NCBI GenBank assembly: GCA_025201375.1
Contig: JAIWZP010000053.1
Location: 1 to 64,000, forward strand
Source: Gongronella butleri
Lineage: Eukaryota > Mucoromycota > Mucoromycetes > Mucorales > Cunninghamellaceae
Length of the DNA stretch: 64,000 nucleotides
Direction of reading: 5' to 3'
Part shown: one piece after another, positions 59,670 to 64,000 of the stretch
Layout: every line of letters starts with the position of its first letter
Numbering within the stretch: the stretch's first letter is position 1
Notes under the pieces: generated by a model
What the model was told of the DNA's origin: nothing
The model's input: only the letters and a program-made list of their open reading frames with translations
The model's database searches: none
Program-made: the position numbers and the translations under genes

Positions 59670-62600
59670 TTATTGTTCAATTTGCTTCTTGAAATTTTCA
59701 ATATCTGTCAATGGAAGACTGCACGTAAAGTGCTCACAGACATAAGCTGCGCCGGCGTCGCGGCCTGATTGTTCTTGTGCGATGCGCGCCACCGTTTTGT
59801 TGCAGTCGTGCACAAGTCCATCCTCCTTGGCCTGGATCACAAGCTTGTTCGGCACAAACACGGTGTTCACAAGCGACTGGAAAGGCTCAATTGCTCTGCC
59901 AGCAAGAACAATCTATCGAAACAAGCGAGAAAATATTAGAAAAACGGCCAAAATTGGGAACGGAACAACTGCTCTTTTTTTTTTTTTGACTTTGTACCTG
60001 TTTGACGCCGTGATGCATAAGGAGGTAGCTCGAGACCAAGGACGGCATGGCGTAGGGGAACGTTTCCATGCCACGGCCAAAGCAATCGAGCGTCTCTTGT
60101 GCTTTGGTCACGTATTCGTCGCGCTCCAAAATCGTTCCTAGGCGAATCAGGTTTTTTAGCGCCACCGCATTGGGGGCCGGCTCCGCCCCGTCTTGCTCTA
60201 GAGAAAGTAAAGCAAATATCAATATATGGCCATTGGAGTCGTTTAACGCGTTTTTTTTTACCATCTTTGAGGCGCACCAAGATAGTGTCGTCGCTGCTTT
60301 CCGTCGAGAAATAGCCGCCGCCCTCCGCGTCATAGAACAAGTCATTCTGGCTCTGCTGCAGGTCCGCCGCCCATTGGATCCACTCGTTTTCGCCATTGGC
60401 CTCGTACAAATCGATCAAACTTTGAATCAAATAGCTAAAAAATAAAAAAATAAAAATGAGCCATTAGAACGTCTTTGACGCGTCGTGCGTGCCGCTACCT
60501 GTAGTCCTCCAGATGCCCAGCAACAGCAGAGGGTGCTTCGCAAAAGCTGCGCCCGAGTGTCTTTGCTTCGGCATCAAAGAGGTTGTTTCGAATGAATTGA
60601 GCTGTTTCTGTCGCAAGACGCAGCATGGACGCGTCGCCGAGCACGGTGGATGCTTTGACGAGGCCCGAAATCATCAGGCCGTTCCAGCTTGTGATGATCT
60701 TTTCGTCGCGGTGCGGCAGCGGCCGGTCTTTTTCGCGCACCGCCCACAATTTCGTCTTTGCAGACGCCAGCGCGTCGCGTGCCTCGTCCACACTCAATCC
60801 ACACACGTCGGCCGTCGCATGCATCGGCAGAATCGCGTTCAAAATGTTCTACACGAAGAAAATAAAACGCAGAAACTGAGTGCTTATTCTCGTTTTTGTG
60901 CATGAATTTACTTTGTTTGTCAGTTCGTCATGTGGGTCTTGTTCGGGAGGCACGTTGCCGCCTGCCTTGACGCCATAATGATGACACACCACGTCCAATT
61001 CAGCGGGAGTCAGATGTTGCGCCAACTCGTCCTTGGTCCAAACACAAAACGCGCCCTCTACAAATAAAAATGAAACAAAACGACGCGTCAGGCACACGCA
61101 CTGACATGCGAACACATGTCCCTTTACCAAGCTTCTTTGCGGCATCAATCGTGGGCAATGAGTCGGCGTCTTGCGCGGCATAAAAGCCTCCCTGCGGGTG
61201 ATGCAGGTCGCGCGCCACGTACCGCACAATGTCCCTGGCAACATCTGCAAAAAGATCGTCCTTGGTGACCTGGTAGGCAGTGGCATACGTCGACAGCAGC
61301 TGTCCCTGGTCGTACAGCATCTTTTCAAAGTGAGGCACGTGCCAATTTTGATCTGTCGAGTACCGATGGAAGCCGCTTCCCACATGGTCTGCACAAAAAA
61401 AAAAAAAAATTTTGAATTTAATGGCTATCGTATTGAGCCGTTTTTGCCTTACCATGGATGCCGCCACGCGCGATGTGCTAGCCAAAGCAGGGAAATGTGA
61501 TTTGAGCATTTTATATCCACTTTTTTTTTTACTTATTTTTCTTTTTTCTTACCTTTAGCGTGTCTGTGACCATGGCGAGAGCCTTGTCGCGTCGCTCCTT
61601 ATCGTTTTCATGATAACCAAAGTATTCAAGAAGGAATTGGAGCTGGACAGGCTGTGGAAACTTTGGTGCGGCGCCAAAGCCGCCGTGTTCAGCGTCGAAC
61701 TTGGAAAGATAGTGGTCGTACGCCTTGGTGGCGACGATGGGGGCATCCAATTGATCTTGCGCGGCGGCGGCGTCGGTGATGCGCGACTGCACAAAGGAGC
61801 GCAATTGACGGATGGTGTCGCGGCCGCTTTCCAGCAGCTTTTGGCGGTCGGACTCCCAAATCATGGCCACCCGCTGAAGCACGGTCTTGAATCCAGGCAT
61901 CCCATTGCGCGCACCGTCCGGAGCAAAGTACGTGCCACCAAAAAATGGCTCCAAATCAGGCGTCAAAAACACATTCATCGGCCACCCGCCTCGGCCGCTC
62001 GTCAGCTGCACGTACGTCATGTACAGCTTGTCCACGCCAGGATGTTCCTCGCGATCCACTAAAAAAAGCAAAAAAAACCCCTCGAGTCAGCGCGTCATCT
62101 AGTGCCAAATCGCGCTTTCCAATGCCATGCTGTGCTTTTTAAAGCCAAAACACGCTCGTTTTGCTTACCCTTGATATTGACAAAGTATTTGTTCATCACT
62201 GCAGCCACGTCGGCATCCTCAAATGACTCGTGCTCCATGACATGGCACCAACTGAAATAAAAAGGGGATGTCAACGCACATCCTACTTGCCACAAAGTCT
62301 CAATTGCTTTGTTAATTCAACATACTGGCACGTCGAATAGCCGACACTCAAAAAGATTGGCTTGTTCGTCTCCTTGGCCAGGTCAAAGGCTTCCTTGCCC
62401 CACGGGTACCAGTCAACCTAGTCGTCAAAGTGAAAAAAAGCAGAAATATGAGCGCGTTTCATTGCCAATCGCTCCCGGCCAAGCTGACATACCGGATTGT
62501 GAGCTAGTCAGCGCGCAGCCACAGGTAAAAAAGAAAAAAAGGGAGATTTAGCAAGCGATGCGCGGCACATGAGCGAAAAAGGCTGTACCGTGTTGCTACA

Positions 62601-62874
62601 AAAAAAAAATCTGCAGGGTGAATTGTCTGCCCAATCCTCTGTACGCTGTTTCTACGCCCTCTCTTACCAAGAGATAGGGACTTTTCTCGTTGGCAAGCCG
62701 GTTCGTGTTGCTGCTGCTACTGATGCTCCCTGTGGCCGTGCTGAATCCGAGCGCGGCGGAAACTGGTGCCGAGGCACGCAGAGCACCTCGTCGTAACGTT
62801 GCCATGGCCGGACGCGCAGGCCGTGCGTAACTTGGGAGTTGCCTAAACGCCGTAGAAAAGTGAGCAAGGCGCAT
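59670..62874 (-). CDS. SPATA20: SPATA20/YyaL thioredoxin-domain protein
   Basis: Encodes 767 aa in 13 exons: 62874-62668, 62595-62589 (7 nt), 62503-62493 (11 nt), 62417-62326, 62251-62169, 62058-61553, 61477-61453 (25 nt), 61388-61128, 61057-60912, 60848-60499, 60434-60262, 60197-59998 and 59912-59670. The start ([20 protein letters not shown]) looks like a mitochondrial presequence. The thioredoxin-like domain follows: SPYLLQHAHNPVDWYPWG, made by joining three exons, and the CHWCH site (~105-109) in [16 protein letters not shown], then [17 protein letters not shown] and [20 protein letters not shown]. The long C-terminal (alpha/alpha)6 region has [20 protein letters not shown] and HFEKMLYDQ. 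Biochemical role unknown; the family is widespread from bacteria to humans. Confidence 0.93.
62493..62503 (-). other. 11-nt microexon in SPATA20
   Basis: CTCACAATCCG, between acceptor CTGACTAG and donor GTATGT. It supplies Ala(end)-His-Asn-Pro of the same motif and restores phase for the next exon (VDWYPWG). Confidence 0.75.
62589..62595 (-). other. 7-nt microexon in SPATA20
   Basis: CAACACG, between acceptor TTTTTGTAG and donor GTACAG. It supplies Gln-His and the first base of Ala in the conserved SPYLLQHAHNPVDW motif. Confidence 0.75.
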
Positions 62875-63149
62875 AGTGCTGTGAAATTGCAAACAAAGAA
62901 AAAAACACGTTGTCAAAAAGCGGGGGTCACCATTTTTTTTTAGGCTGTCAGGCAAGACACGATGAAATTCAACCAGCGCAAGTCTATGCCAAATCTGGAA
63001 ATCATTCCTTCACGCGTAAAAAAAAAGAGATTGGTTGATCCAAAAAACCAAAATCGTCATTGCGCGCCATCTGGTGATCGGAGCACCCCGCGGATGGGCT
63101 CATTCGAACAACAGGACTTGCAGTTTATTTATCAATGGTTAATTGTTTT
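62875..63149. other. 5' flank of SPATA20
   Basis: An acceptor-like TTTCACAG 4 bp before the ATG suggests a 5' UTR intron. No gene seen. Confidence 0.4.
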
Positions 63150-64000
63150 GAAAGCAGTATAGTCAAATGCCAAACGAGCAAATACAAAATAAAACATTTT
63201 TTTGCCACCGGCACGACTTGCGTCTGGTGCACAGACGAGCTCGAGGGCTGCTTTTGCACACATCGATTGGACCCAAGTGTGAGATAAATTTCAGGGTATA
63301 CTGTATTATGAAAACGCGGTCAAATTGCGCTTTGTAAAAAAGAGCATTCTGTGAATGCCATTTAAGCAGGGGCTTTTTGAAACACGACAAGCTTTTGGTG
63401 TGCCCGCCTGCGTCAGCGCCATGGGATTGTATCGCCTCAGTTTTGTCTCGAGGACGCGTCCCAATGGCGAGTAATCACTGATTATCGTGAATTTCACTAA
63501 AAATGGCTTATTTTCGACTTTTCTTCTATTCAATCAGCTTGAAACTTTGTCAACCACACAACACCGCAATGCCGTTCAATTTTGCTAATTGTAGCAATGA
63601 GCTCCAAAGCAGCAAAACCAAGTTTACTCAAGGAAAACCAAAATAACTCCAGCTTGTTGCATTTTGTGTGCTCCCCGCATTAATTGTGCCAATTGAAACC
63701 AGGTGCACTGAGTGGCACACGTCGTCATTTCCAACTTTACCGCCTGCAGCAATGCGGTGCGATGGAGTGGGAGAGAGTTGCGATTGCCTAAGAAATAAAC
63801 TAACATTTTATCGTATTTTTGTGGGGTTGGACTAGACGAAATCTCTCAAAAACAAGAGCAATGGGCGGAGCACGTTATAGTGTACAATTTGCCATCATTA
63901 AACGAAGTGCTATGTTGCTTTGAGAGAACCAAGAAGAGCAGAAACGCTGTATTTTTTGAGTTATTTCGATTTTGTACGCTTTTATTAAAGGCAATCTTGT
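63150..64000. mobile_element. IR-5: left arm of a palindromic repeat element, cut by window edge
   Basis: The left arm only. Core block at 63359-63382 (one change, GCAGGGGC). It continues as in the other elements: ATTTCAGGGTATACTGTATT before the core, then GTGAATTTCACTAAAAATGG, CTTGAAACTTTGTCAACCAC, CCAGGTGCACTGAGTGGCAC, and the centre-proximal TTAAAGGCAATCTTGT at the window end, matching 46258-46275 of IR-3. From the other copies the right end should lie near 64840. Confidence 0.8.

Noticed and set aside
22745..64000. IR elements as retrotransposons or CRISPR arrays
   Set aside because: No reverse transcriptase, integrase, LTR or regular spacer-repeat unit is present; the symmetry is a single large inversion per element.

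Overview
The window is fungal nuclear DNA. It is gene-dense and rich in introns, and every gene is eukaryotic. Fungal markers are a Tul1/Dsc1 RING ligase, an UPF0658 Golgi membrane protein, a Gvp36-type BAR protein, a YML020W-like hydrolase and a Bcy1-type PKA regulatory subunit. Animal-like families rarely seen in Dikarya also occur: an HSPA12-type Hsp70, a WW-MyTH4-RhoGAP protein of ARHGAP39 type, a KCTD-like BTB protein and SPATA20. I infer an early-diverging fungus, perhaps Mucoromycota or a relative; the sequence alone does not prove this. Most introns are about 60-200 bp, with GT donors, AG acceptors and long homopolymer T or A runs.

Layout. 0-10.6 kb (minus strand): a large Sel1-repeat protein running off the left edge, ribosomal protein L32, a small orphan gene, and the proteasome beta-3 subunit. 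10.8-12.8 kb (plus): a WW/FF splicing-transcription factor that shares a 248 bp divergent promoter with beta-3. 13.2-19.5 kb (minus): a small serine-rich orphan and a complete SNF2/STH1 chromatin remodeller with 13 exons. 20.9-22.4 kb (plus): PP2A catalytic subunit. 24.6-26.05 kb (plus): a multi-exon orphan meeting TUL1 (26.2-28.9 kb, minus) tail to tail. 29.6-59.3 kb: nine recognised plus-strand genes in a row: BAR protein, YML020W-like, PKA regulatory subunit, HSPA12-like, RhoGAP, KCTD-like, a secreted or anchored binding-protein-like gene, UPF0658 and eIF3m. 59.7-62.9 kb (minus): SPATA20.

Most genes are housekeeping: translation, protein turnover, chromatin, splicing, signalling and Golgi membrane function. 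They form no single pathway, and gene order looks like ordinary fungal synteny. Exon models below were assembled by hand; reading phase was checked across every junction.

The striking non-genic feature is a family of about 1.7 kb palindromic elements (IR-1 to IR-5, at 22.7, 31.6, 45.5, 55.6 and 63.2 kb). Each is a long imperfect inverted repeat of nearly constant length with no visible protein gene. The two arms of one element resemble each other more than they resemble arms of other elements. They look like fold-back or MITE-type non-autonomous elements, or hairpin-RNA loci. Other unusual features are two divergent genes whose first coding exon holds only the ATG, two consecutive microexons (7 and 11 nt) in SPATA20, and strong enrichment of the palindrome GACGCGTC.
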